NCBI GenBank assembly: GCA_963205525.1
Contig: CAUJJP010000215.1
Location: 1 to 5,168 of the forward strand
Length of the DNA: 5,168 nt
Direction of reading: 5' to 3'
From: Pseudomonadota bacterium
GTDB lineage: Bacteria > Pseudomonadota > Gammaproteobacteria > Burkholderiales > Burkholderiaceae
Every line of letters begins with the position of its first letter. Position 1 is the first letter of the stretch. This document shows, piece by piece, positions 1-5,168 of the stretch. A program made the position numbers and the translations under genes. The notes under the pieces were generated by a model, which saw nothing but the letters and a program-made list of their open reading frames with translations, did not search any database and was not told the origin of the DNA.

Positions 1-25
1 CCGGGCGTGGGGCAAGGCCGGACGT

Positions 26-49
26 GCAGTCGTCCCTGCGGACGACTGC
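26..49. repeat. perfect inverted repeat, 10 bp stem with CTGC tetraloop
   Basis: The arm gcagtcgtcc (26-35) is the exact reverse complement of ggacgactgc (40-49), with loop ctgc at 36-39. The stem can extend to 23-52 with one G-T wobble (25/50) and two further Watson-Crick pairs. No T-run follows on either strand, so it is not a canonical Rho-independent terminator. Confidence 0.85.
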
Positions 50-62
50 GCGCCTGCCGAAG

Positions 63-86
63 CGCCCGGGCATGCTTGCCCGGGCG
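63..86. repeat. perfect inverted repeat, 10 bp stem with TGCT loop
   Basis: The arm cgcccgggca (63-72) is the exact reverse complement of tgcccgggcg (77-86), with loop tgct at 73-76. Each arm contains the self-palindromic octamer GCCCGGGC (64-71 and 78-85). A competing hairpin pairs cttgccc (75-81) with gggcaag (89-95). It lies about 55 bp beyond the regulator stop codon and could protect or end that transcript, but no T-run is present on either side. Confidence 0.8.
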
Positions 87-141
87 TGGGGCAAGGCTGG
101 AAGTGGGTCCGCCTGCGCGGATCTCTACGCCTGCCGAAGCC

Positions 142-2811
142 TCAATCCGCGTCCGGCTTGCCCGCCGCGGCGTCCGCGACCAGGCGGTCGGCGGCGGCGG
201 CGTCCAGGCGGCGGCCGCGCTGCGTCAGCGCATCGGCCAGCGCATCGCCCAGCACGGCGCGCGCCTGGTCGGCGGCGGCGAGGACGGCCTGCAGGTGGCC
301 GTCCTCGACCCCGTCCAGGCGGCCGTCGGCGTCGCGCTGTGCGAGCGTGTGCGCGACCAGCAGTGCGGCCGCGCGCGGCCGGCCGAGCTGCAGCAGCAGC
401 TGCGGCACCGCGTCCGCCAGCAGCGGCAGCGCGCAACAGCACAGCACCGCCAGCGCGCGCGGCAGCTCGCGCAAGGCCTCCTCGTAGCGTCCCAGCGCCT
501 GCAGGCTGCGGATGGCCGACTGCCAGGCATAGGCCGTGTTGAGCGAATCGACGCCGCCGATGCGATCGAGCAGGTCGCGCACCAGCGCCAGTGCCTCCTC
601 GTGGCGGCCGAGCCGGATCAGCGCGGCGGCGACGTTGGTCTCGGCCGCCTGCGCCTGCTGGGCAAAGCCGTGCTCGAGCGCGAGCGCGAGTTCGCGCCGC
701 CGGTGCTCGACCGCGGCTTCGTTGTCGCCGCGCAGGTAGGCGGCGTGCGCCAGCACGCCCTGCAGATTGATAAAGGTCAACGGCAGCCCTATCCGCTCGG
801 CCAGCGGCTCGAGCTCGGCGCACAGCGCCTGCAGGTCCGGCGGTGCGGTCTGGCTGCCGCGCACAATGGCCTGCAGCGCGTTGAACAGGCCCAGCGGCAC
901 GTCGAGTTCGCGGAACAGCAGCGCCGAGCGGCGCGCCATGTCCACCGCCCCCGGGCTGCCCCGCATCAGGTGCTGGCGCGCCTGCTCCACGCACCAGTAC
1001 GCGCGCTCCAGGGGCTGCACGCGCGCATCGTCGACCAGCGGCGCACAGTCGTCGAGCCAGCCCGCGGCCTGCGCGCGCCAGACGCTGAAGGTGGCGGCGC
1101 GCGCGATCGTGTGCGTCAGGTGCACCGCCAGCGCGGGGTCGTGGCGCTGCGACCAGGCCACCGCCGCGCGCGCGTTGTCGTGCTCGCGCAGCGCCTGCGG
1201 CCGCTGCACCAGGTCGGTCTGGGCGCGGTCGAACCACTCGCCGAGCGTGCGCGCCAGGCGTTCCTGCAGCGCCTCGGCCTCGCCGGCCTCGGCCAGGCGC
1301 TGGGCCGCGTACTCGCGCATCGTCTCCAGCAGCCGGTAGCGCGGCCGCTCGCCATCGTCGCCCTTGTCGCCCTCGGCGGCGTCGTCGACGTCGACCAGCG
1401 AGTGCTCCACCAGCACCGCCAGGGTGTCGATCAGGGCCCATCGTGCCGGGGCCTCGGCGGACGCAGCTTCGCCCGCCACCGCCACCATGAGATCTAGCGA
1501 GAAGCCGCCGCTGAACACCGCTAGCCGACGAAACAGGCGCTGCTCGTCGGCGCCGAGCAGGCCGTGGCTCCAGTCCAGCGCCGCCCTCAGCGTGCGATGG
1601 CGGCCTGCGGCGTCTCGGTAGCCGGTGGTCAGGAGGGCGAAGCGCTCGCTCACGAGGGCGTCGCGCACGCCTTGCAGGCCCAGCATGGGCACCCGCGCCG
1701 CAGCCATCTCCAGCGCCAGCGGCATGCCGTCCAGGCGCCGGCAGATCTCGTGCACCAGCGGCAGCGCCGCGGGCGGCGCCACGAAGCGGTGGCTCGCGGC
1801 ACGCACCCGAGCGATGAACAGCGCCGCCGCGCCACTCAGCTCGTCCGGCGCGGCGCCATCCCGGGCCAGCGCCAGCGGCTCGACGCGCAGCACGCGCTCG
1901 TCCGCCAGCGCCAGCGGCTGCTGGCTGGTGACGAGCACGCGCAGCGCAGGCCGTGCCGCCAGCAGGCTGGCAACCAGGGCCGCGCTCGCCTCCACCAGGT
2001 GCTCGGCGTTGTCCAGCAGCAGCAGCCGCTCACCCAGCGCCGCGGCCAGGCGCGCTGCCTGCAGCTCGGCGGCCGGCGTCGTCAGTTCCAGCGCCTGCGC
2101 CAGCGCCGGCAGCACCAGCGCCCCCGCCGCCAGGGGCGCGAGGTCGACCCAGACCGCGCCGGCCGCATGTTCCTGCGCCAGCGTGCGCGCGAGGCTGGTC
2201 TTGCCCACCCCCGCCGGCCCGGTGAGGGTGATGCCGCCGGGCTGCGCGAGCGCTGCGTGCAGGCGTTCGAGGTCGGCGTCGCGGCCGATCAGGGCGCGTG
2301 CGGGGCCGCCTGTGGAGCTGCCGGCGGGGCTGCTGGCGGGGCTGCTGGCGGGGCCGATCGTGGGTCCGATCGTGGGCCCGTTCGTGGTCCCGCCTGTGCG
2401 TGCATCGGCGCCGCGCACGTCTGCCACGACGGGCCCCGGCGTCGCGTCGCCGACCTGCGACTCGTTGGCTGCCGGCTCGATGCGCGCCACGAAACGGTAG
2501 CCGCGGCCCGGGATGGTGGCGATGCAGTCGCCGCCCAGCGCGCGCCTCAGGGTCGAGATCTGCACCGTGAGGTTGGCCTCCTCGACCACCAGGCCCGGCC
2601 ACACCGCGTCCAGCAGCTCGTGCTTGCTGCACAGCGCCCCGGGGCGGCGCAGTAGCGCCAGCAGGAGGTCGAAGGCGCGCGCGCCCAGCGCCACGGGCCG
2701 GGCGTCGACCAGCAAGCGGCGCTCGTGCGGCTGGACCTCCGCCGCGCCCCAGCACAAACGTGCCGGCCAGGGTGGATCGGGCGGCAGGGCGGCGGCGACG
2801 GGCTGGGACAC
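142..2811 (-). CDS. winged-helix / STAND ATPase transcriptional regulator with TPR-like C-terminus
   Basis: An 889-residue cytoplasmic regulator with no visible signal peptide or membrane segment. Residues about 17-112 form an OmpR/PhoB-type winged helix (Trans_reg_C) ending in the typical PGRGYRFVAR (101-110). Residues 143-170 are a tetrapeptide-repeat linker. The P-loop ATPase follows: Walker A GPAGVGKTS (198-206, K204), Walker B-type LLLLDNAEHL (263-272), RVLVTS (291-296) and GMPLALEMAAARV (362-374). FRRLAVFSGGFSL (427-439) and RYRLLETMREYAAQRLAEAG (491-510) are typical of COG3903-like ATPase regulators. The rest, about 515-889, is Ala/Leu-rich helical sequence consistent with TPR-like sensing repeats, with a CCC run at 791-793. 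The start is GTG at 2811, with GAAGG 9 nt upstream and little room before the DNA-binding domain. It is divergent from the chemoreceptor gene. In such STAND proteins ATP binding usually couples signal sensing to oligomerisation. The inducer and target genes are unknown. Confidence 0.92.
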   Translation of the reverse strand: MSQPVAAALPPDPPWPARLCWGAAEVQPHERRLLVDARPVALGARAFDLLLALLRRPGALCSKHELLDAVWPGLVVEEANLTVQISTLRRALGGDCIATIPGRGYRFVARIEPAANESQVGDATPGPVVADVRGADARTGGTTNGPTIGPTIGPASSPASSPAGSSTGGPARALIGRDADLERLHAALAQPGGITLTGPAGVGKTSLARTLAQEHAAGAVWVDLAPLAAGALVLPALAQALELTTPAAELQAARLAAALGERLLLLDNAEHLVEASAALVASLLAARPALRVLVTSQQPLALADERVLRVEPLALARDGAAPDELSGAAALFIARVRAASHRFVAPPAALPLVHEICRRLDGMPLALEMAAARVPMLGLQGVRDALVSERFALLTTGYRDAAGRHRTLRAALDWSHGLLGADEQRLFRRLAVFSGGFSLDLMVAVAGEAASAEAPARWALIDTLAVLVEHSLVDVDDAAEGDKGDDGERPRYRLLETMREYAAQRLAEAGEAEALQERLARTLGEWFDRAQTDLVQRPQALREHDNARAAVAWSQRHDPALAVHLTHTIARAATFSVWRAQAAGWLDDCAPLVDDARVQPLERAYWCVEQARQHLMRGSPGAVDMARRSALLFRELDVPLGLFNALQAIVRGSQTAPPDLQALCAELEPLAERIGLPLTFINLQGVLAHAAYLRGDNEAAVEHRRRELALALEHGFAQQAQAAETNVAAALIRLGRHEEALALVRDLLDRIGGVDSLNTAYAWQSAIRSLQALGRYEEALRELPRALAVLCCCALPLLADAVPQLLLQLGRPRAAALLVAHTLAQRDADGRLDGVEDGHLQAVLAAADQARAVLGDALADALTQRGRRLDAAAADRLVADAAAGKPDAD
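2302..2385 (-). repeat. 12 bp in-frame minisatellite encoding a tetrapeptide linker
   Basis: Seven consecutive 12 bp units encode residues 143-170 of the regulator as TNGP, TIGP, TIGP, ASSP, ASSP, AGSS and TGGP. The middle units are nearly identical at DNA level: gggctgctggcg is repeated exactly at 2327-2338 and 2339-2350, and cgatcgtggg occurs twice between 2355 and 2376. The unit length is a multiple of three, so copy gain or loss would keep the reading frame. It lies between the DNA-binding and ATPase domains and is probably a flexible, disordered tether. Confidence 0.85.
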
Positions 2812-2820
2812 GGCAGGCGG

Positions 2821-2825
2821 CCTTC
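2821..2825 (-). promoter_or_regulatory. ribosome binding site of the STAND regulator
   Basis: On the minus strand GAAGG lies 9 nt before the GTG at 2811. It supports this non-ATG start. No other in-frame start fits before the winged helix begins at about residue 17. Confidence 0.6.
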
Positions 2826-2929
2826 ATCGGCTGGCAAGCGGCGCAGCTTAGCAGCGCTGGCGCACGACGGTGTGCTGCCGGGCCGGGACCCCTTGCGGCG
2901 CGAACTGCGCGTGCCATCCCTGGGACAAA

Positions 2930-2942
2930 CCCGAAGTTCGGG
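2930..2942. promoter_or_regulatory. 13 bp perfect palindrome, possible operator
   Basis: CCCGAAGTTCGGG has six-base arms around one central base. It lies in the divergent intergenic region, about 22 bp upstream of the candidate sigma-28 -35 element. Its position and symmetry suit a dimeric regulator, but a short palindrome can arise by chance in GC-rich DNA. Confidence 0.35.
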
Positions 2943-2958
2943 CGACCGGATCGCGACC
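2942..2958. promoter_or_regulatory. direct repeat of GCGACC with 11 bp spacing, possible winged-helix binding site
   Basis: GCGACC occurs at 2942-2947 and 2953-2958, one helical turn apart (11 bp). OmpR/PhoB-family winged helices commonly bind tandem direct repeats with about this spacing. The site sits just upstream of the receptor's candidate promoter and inside the 5' region of the divergent regulator. Binding by that regulator is an inference. Confidence 0.3.
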
Positions 2959-2963
2959 AGCGC

Positions 2964-2990
2964 TCAAGCCCGGCCCGCGCTCGCCGATAG
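2964..2990 (+). promoter_or_regulatory. candidate sigma-28 (FliA) promoter for the chemoreceptor
   Basis: TCAAGCCC (2964-2971), an 11-base spacer and GCCGATAG (2983-2990) resemble the flagellar sigma-28 consensus TAAAGTTT-N11-GCCGATAA. The -10 element matches at 7 of 8 positions and the spacing is exact. The -35 is weaker but retains the T-AA core. Transcription would start roughly 40 nt before the receptor ATG. FliA control is a known pattern for chemoreceptor genes. Confidence 0.7.
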
Positions 2991-3028
2991 CGTTGCCACA
3001 CACCCCTGCCACGAACCCAGCCACGCAC

Positions 3029-3032
3029 AAGG
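3029..3032 (+). promoter_or_regulatory. ribosome binding site of the chemoreceptor
   Basis: AAGG lies six bases before the ATG at 3039. It is a short but well-placed Shine-Dalgarno core, and it supports this ATG, which leads directly into a short cytoplasmic tail and the first membrane helix. Confidence 0.5.
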
Positions 3033-3038
3033 CCATCC

Positions 3039-4613
3039 ATGATCAAGCTGTCTGCTTCCAGCATCCGCACCCGGCTCATCACGGCGGTCTCCGTGGTCTG
3101 CGTCTGCCTGGCCGCCACCGCGGTTTTCAGCCAGTGGTCGGCGCGGCGCAACATCGCCACCACCGAAGCCCTCTTCGACCGTGCCAACGCCGCCACCCAG
3201 GAAGGCCTGAGCCTGCGCGCCTCGGTGGGCGAGCTCAGAAGGCTGGAGGCGGCGGTGATGGCGGTCGGCGCCTCCAACGCCGGCGAGGTGCAGCGCCTGC
3301 GCGGCGACTGGAAGAAGGAGGCCGCCGTCATCGAGGAAGCCGCCGGCAAGCTGGCCGACGACGGCGCCGAGCTCGCCGCGCTGGGCAAGGACCTGAGCGC
3401 CAACCTCGGCGCCTACATCGCCGGCATCGACCCCATCCTGCAGCAGCTGCAGGACGCGGCGCTGGAAGGCCCGGCCGCGCTCGCCTACGCGGAGGCCGAA
3501 GCGCCCAAGGTCAAGGCCCTGATCGCCACCACGGCGGCGATCGTGAAGGCCAAGGAAGACAGCATGGCGGCGATCCGCGCCGAGATGGCGAGCGCCGCCA
3601 TGGGCCAGGCCTGGCTGCAGCTGGGCGTGATCGGGCTCACGCTGGCGGTCTTCCTGCCGCTCATGCTGCTCACGCTGCGCGCCATCGTGCGCCCGCTGCA
3701 GACCGCCGTCAGCGCCGCCCAGCGCATCGCCAGCGGCGACCTCGGCGGCCCGGACCTGGCGCACGGCGCGGCGCAGGACGAGACCGGCCAGCTCCTGCGC
3801 GCACTGGCGCAGATGCAGGGCGCGCTCGCGCAGCTGGTGGGCCAGGTGCGTGCGTCTGCCGATTCGATCCAGGTCGCCAGTTCCGAGGTCGCCAGCGGCA
3901 ACCAGGACCTGAGCCAGCGCACCGAGCTCACCGCGAGCAACCTGCAGCAGGCCGCCAGCTCGATGGAGCAGCTCACCGGCACCGTGGGCCAGAGCGTGGA
4001 GTCGGCGCGCCAGGCCAACCAGCTCGCCACCAGCGCGGCCGAGGTTGCCAGCCGCGGCGGCCAGGTGGTGGCCGAGGTGGTGACGACGATGGACGAGATC
4101 AACCAGAGCTCGCGCCGCATCGCCGACATCAGCGGCGTGATCGACGGCATCGCCTTCCAGACCAACATCCTGGCGCTGAACGCGGCGGTGGAAGCCGCGC
4201 GTGCCGGCGAGCAGGGGCGCGGCTTCGCGGTCGTGGCCGGCGAGGTGCGGTTGCTCGCGCAGCGCAGCGCGGCGGCGGCCAAGGAGATCAAGCAGCTCAT
4301 AGACGCCAGCGCCGGGCGCGTGCAGCGCGGCGCCGAGCTGGTGGGCAACGCCGGCCGCACCATGCAGGAGATCGTCTCCAGCGTGCAGCGGGTGTCGACC
4401 ATGATCGGCGAGATCAGCACCGCCGCGGGCGAGCAAAGCGGCGGCATCGGCGAGATCAGCGCCTCGGTCGCGACCCTGGACCAGATGACGCAGCAGAACG
4501 CGGCCCTGGTCGAGCAGTCGGCGGCGGCGGCGGAATCGCTGGCGCAGCAGGCCGGCACCCTGACCGCGCTGGTGTCCACCTTCCGGCTGGAAGCCTCGGC
4601 CAGCGCGGCCTGA
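3039..4613 (+). CDS. methyl-accepting chemotaxis protein
   Basis: A complete 524-residue inner-membrane chemoreceptor. After a short basic tail, TM1 spans about residues 12-30. The periplasmic sensor (about 31-189) is helical and looks like a four-helix-bundle domain. TM2 is about 191-213, HAMP about 214-267, and the coiled-coil signalling domain about 280-510. The hairpin tip (368-404) is the classical sequence; F373, N376, I377, N381, E385, R388 and V398 fall at the same numbers as in E. coli Tsr, indicating a 36H-class receptor that should bind CheA and CheW. Likely methylation sites by the small-small-x-x-E/Q-E/Q pattern are Q303/Q304, E310/Q311 and E492/Q493. It ends [10 protein letters not shown], so the C-terminal CheR-tethering pentapeptide (NWETF type) is absent. 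Position 405 is Leu where Tsr has Asn. A sigma-28-like promoter precedes it. The ligand cannot be predicted. Confidence 0.97.
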   Translation: MIKLSASSIRTRLITAVSVVCVCLAATAVFSQWSARRNIATTEALFDRANAATQEGLSLRASVGELRRLEAAVMAVGASNAGEVQRLRGDWKKEAAVIEEAAGKLADDGAELAALGKDLSANLGAYIAGIDPILQQLQDAALEGPAALAYAEAEAPKVKALIATTAAIVKAKEDSMAAIRAEMASAAMGQAWLQLGVIGLTLAVFLPLMLLTLRAIVRPLQTAVSAAQRIASGDLGGPDLAHGAAQDETGQLLRALAQMQGALAQLVGQVRASADSIQVASSEVASGNQDLSQRTELTASNLQQAASSMEQLTGTVGQSVESARQANQLATSAAEVASRGGQVVAEVVTTMDEINQSSRRIADISGVIDGIAFQTNILALNAAVEAARAGEQGRGFAVVAGEVRLLAQRSAAAAKEIKQLIDASAGRVQRGAELVGNAGRTMQEIVSSVQRVSTMIGEISTAAGEQSGGIGEISASVATLDQMTQQNAALVEQSAAAAESLAQQAGTLTALVSTFRLEASASAA

Positions 4614-4639
4614 GCGCGGCATAGGCGTAGCGCCGCAGC

Positions 4640-4691
4640 GCCGCCCCTGCGCGCGCCCTCACGCCGCCGCCCCTGCGCGCACCCTCACGCC
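4640..4691. repeat. 26 bp tandem repeat, two copies
   Basis: Positions 4640-4665 and 4666-4691 are the same 26-base unit, starting gccgcccctgcgcgc, with one difference (g at 4655, a at 4681). A further gccgc begins a partial third copy at 4692. It starts 26 bp after the receptor stop codon and is not coding in any convincing frame. It may be a slippage-generated satellite. Confidence 0.85.
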
Positions 4692-4708
4692 GCCGCACAT
4701 GGCGGCGT
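4687..4708. terminator. GC-rich hairpin after the chemoreceptor gene, possible terminator without T-run
   Basis: The arm acgccgcc (4687-4694) is the exact reverse complement of ggcggcgt (4701-4708), with a six-base loop gcacat. It lies about 75 bp beyond the receptor stop codon. No T-tract follows, so it could only be a non-canonical terminator or 3'-end protector. It may simply result from the overlapping repeats. Confidence 0.3.
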
Positions 4709-4720
4709 ACATGGCGGCGC
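4697..4720. repeat. 12 bp tandem repeat, two copies
   Basis: The word acatggcggcg occurs at 4697-4707 and 4709-4719, giving two 12 bp units that differ only at the last base (t or c). It overlaps the right arm of the hairpin at 4687-4708 and directly follows the 26 bp repeat, so this is a compound repeat tract. Confidence 0.75.
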
Positions 4721-4750
4721 AAGGCCTTGCACGGCCGTGCCTTGCGGCAC
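4719..4750. repeat. cluster of overlapping palindromes
   Basis: Two adjoining perfect 12 bp palindromes, GCAAGGCCTTGC (4719-4730) and GCACGGCCGTGC (4729-4740), overlap by two bases. GTGCC (4737-4741) also pairs with GGCAC (4746-4750) around TTGC. The gcaaggc at 4719-4725 can pair with gccttgc at 4739-4745. The segment lies midway between the receptor and the restriction gene. Its function is unknown. Confidence 0.6.
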
Positions 4751-4815
4751 CATGGATCGCGCCTGACGCGCCGCCGCGCCTGAGGGCGTGCCCGCCATGG
4801 TCCAATGCGCGCCGA

Positions 4816-4833
4816 CGGCCCGGGGGCGGGCCG
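4816..4833 (+). promoter_or_regulatory. hairpin abutting the ribosome binding site of the MmeI-like gene
   Basis: CGGCCCG (4816-4822) pairs perfectly with CGGGCCG (4827-4833) around a GGGG loop. The stem ends on the first G of GGGAG (4833-4837), the likely Shine-Dalgarno site 10 nt before the ATG at 4848. The structure could lower translation initiation. In sequence this GC-rich a seven-base stem may be coincidental. Confidence 0.35.
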
Positions 4834-4847
4834 GGAGCGATCAGGAC

Positions 4848-5168
4848 ATGCAGGCGCAGGAGTTCATCCGCAAATGGCAGGCCGGCTCGCCCGCGCATGC
4901 GCTGAACGAACGCGCCGGCGCGCAATCGCACTTCATCGACCTGTGCCGCGTGCTCGGCGTGGCCGAGCCCGGCGACCCTGACAACTATTGCTTCGAGCGC
5001 GGCGTCACCAAGACCGGCAGCGCCGCCCAGCGCACCGACGGCTTTGCCGACGTCTGGCTGCGCGGGCACTTCGGCTGGGAATACAAGGCGCCGGGCAAGA
5101 GCCTGGAAGGCGCGCTGCGCCAGCTCATGATGTATGCGCTGCCGCTGGAGAACCCGCCGCTGCTGGTG
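4848..5168 (+). CDS. MmeI-like type II (IIL) restriction-modification enzyme, N-terminal fragment
   Basis: Only the first 107 codons are in the window; the frame is still open at the right edge. It begins MQAQEFIRKWQAG, continues with SHFIDLCRVLG (27-37), CFERGVTKT (48-56), ADVWLRGHFGWEYK (67-80) and ends at LENPPLLV (100-107). This order matches the N-terminal nuclease region of MmeI-family proteins, single chains that join a PD-(D/E)xK endonuclease, an N6-adenine methyltransferase and a target-recognition domain. D68-X9-E78-X-K80 matches the published MmeI motif D70-X9-E80-X-K82, so the nuclease centre looks intact. Full-length relatives are about 900-1000 residues. ATG 4848 is preferred because relatives start close to the QEFI-KW motif and GGGAG lies 10 nt upstream. 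An in-frame ATG at 4797 would add 17 residues of non-family sequence. The methyltransferase and specificity parts are not visible. Confidence 0.9.
   Translation, partial: MQAQEFIRKWQAGSPAHALNERAGAQSHFIDLCRVLGVAEPGDPDNYCFERGVTKTGSAAQRTDGFADVWLRGHFGWEYKAPGKSLEGALRQLMMYALPLENPPLLV

Larger units (their letters stand above)
1..140. repeat. two-copy imperfect tandem repeat (77-79 bp) with internal hairpins
   Basis: Two diverged copies lie head to tail. The 18-base word ccgggcgtggggcaaggc occurs at 1-18 and again at 80-97. The word gcctgccgaagc occurs at 52-63 and 129-140. Between these anchors each copy has a stem around the same tetraloop CTGC (36-39 and 113-116), although the stem sequences differ. 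Copy 1 starts at the window edge, so more copies may lie to the left. The second copy ends one base before the stop codon of the minus-strand regulator gene. I do not recognise a named repeat family. It could be a dispersed intergenic palindromic repeat, a terminator-like 3' region, or part of a small RNA. Confidence 0.75.

Noticed and set aside
63..86. Canonical Rho-independent terminator of the regulator gene
   Set aside because: The stem is strong but neither side carries a T-tract, so only a repeat is claimed.
1..140. CRISPR array
   Set aside because: There are only two diverged copies, the internal variable part is itself palindromic, and there are no uniform spacers or cas genes.
7..1497. 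Long plus-strand open frame antisense to the regulator (496 codons)
   Set aside because: Its Arg/Gln/Ala-rich translation has no recognisable domain, and it overlaps a gene with clear Walker motifs on the other strand. It is explained by GC-biased third positions.
142..2811. STAND ATPase next to a restriction gene as an antiviral Avs-like system
   Set aside because: The N-terminal domain is a DNA-binding winged helix and not a nuclease or other effector. The architecture is that of a common transcription regulator, and a receptor gene lies between it and the restriction gene.
2846..2851. Minus-strand TAAGC-type -10 box for the regulator
   Set aside because: No credible -35 element lies 16-18 bp upstream, and the site would leave a leader of only about 30 nt. 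It is too weak to call.
2964..4622. Long minus-strand open frame antisense to the chemoreceptor (552 codons)
   Set aside because: The plus-strand frame encodes an unmistakable chemoreceptor across the same DNA. The antisense translation is low-complexity Arg/Gly/Ala/Leu.
2870..4624. Plus-strand open frame of 584 codons overlapping the receptor gene in another frame
   Set aside because: The product is Arg/Gly/Ala low complexity without domains, and the receptor frame explains the sequence.
4797..4847. In-frame ATG at 4797 as the start of the MmeI-like gene
   Set aside because: The 17 extra residues do not resemble the family N-terminus, and the better Shine-Dalgarno spacing belongs to the ATG at 4848.
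4699..4905. Small plus-strand open frame (68 codons) in the gap before the restriction gene
   Set aside because: It is built from the repeat tract, is Arg/Pro/Ala-rich, and runs into the start of the MmeI-like gene in another frame.

Overview
The window is very GC-rich DNA with strong GC bias at third codon positions. That bias is why long open frames also appear antisense to the real genes. The gene families point to a high-GC proteobacterium: a winged-helix/STAND ATPase regulator of the COG3903-like type, an Ala-rich chemoreceptor with an enteric-type 36H signalling hairpin, and a candidate FliA (sigma-28) promoter. The best fit is Betaproteobacteria, perhaps Burkholderiales/Comamonadaceae. 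The lineage is inferred from protein style only and is not proven by the sequence.

Layout, left to right. Positions 1-140 are non-coding and hold two diverged copies of a 77-79 bp repeat with perfect or near-perfect hairpins. The last copy ends one base before the stop codon of a large minus-strand gene (142-2811). That gene encodes an 889-residue cytoplasmic regulator: an OmpR-type winged helix, a seven-copy tetrapeptide linker, a P-loop STAND ATPase and a helical TPR-like C-terminus. A 227 bp divergent intergenic region follows, with a 13 bp palindrome, an 11 bp-spaced direct repeat and a sigma-28-like promoter facing right. The plus-strand gene at 3039-4613 is a complete 524-residue methyl-accepting chemotaxis protein. 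A 234 bp gap then carries 26 bp and 12 bp tandem repeats, GC-rich hairpins and a hairpin touching the next ribosome binding site. The final gene (4848 to beyond 5168) is the N-terminus of an MmeI-like single-chain restriction-modification enzyme with an intact D-X9-E-X-K nuclease motif, cut by the window edge.

The receptor is probably expressed with the motility regulon and feeds the CheA/CheW/CheY pathway. The divergent regulator might control the receptor or itself through the shared intergenic region, but only the geometry and the possible operators suggest this. The restriction-modification gene looks like an independent defence gene. I do not see a clearly new multi-gene system. The least explained elements are the left-edge hairpin repeat, the repeat-rich gap before the restriction gene, and the signal sensed by the STAND regulator.
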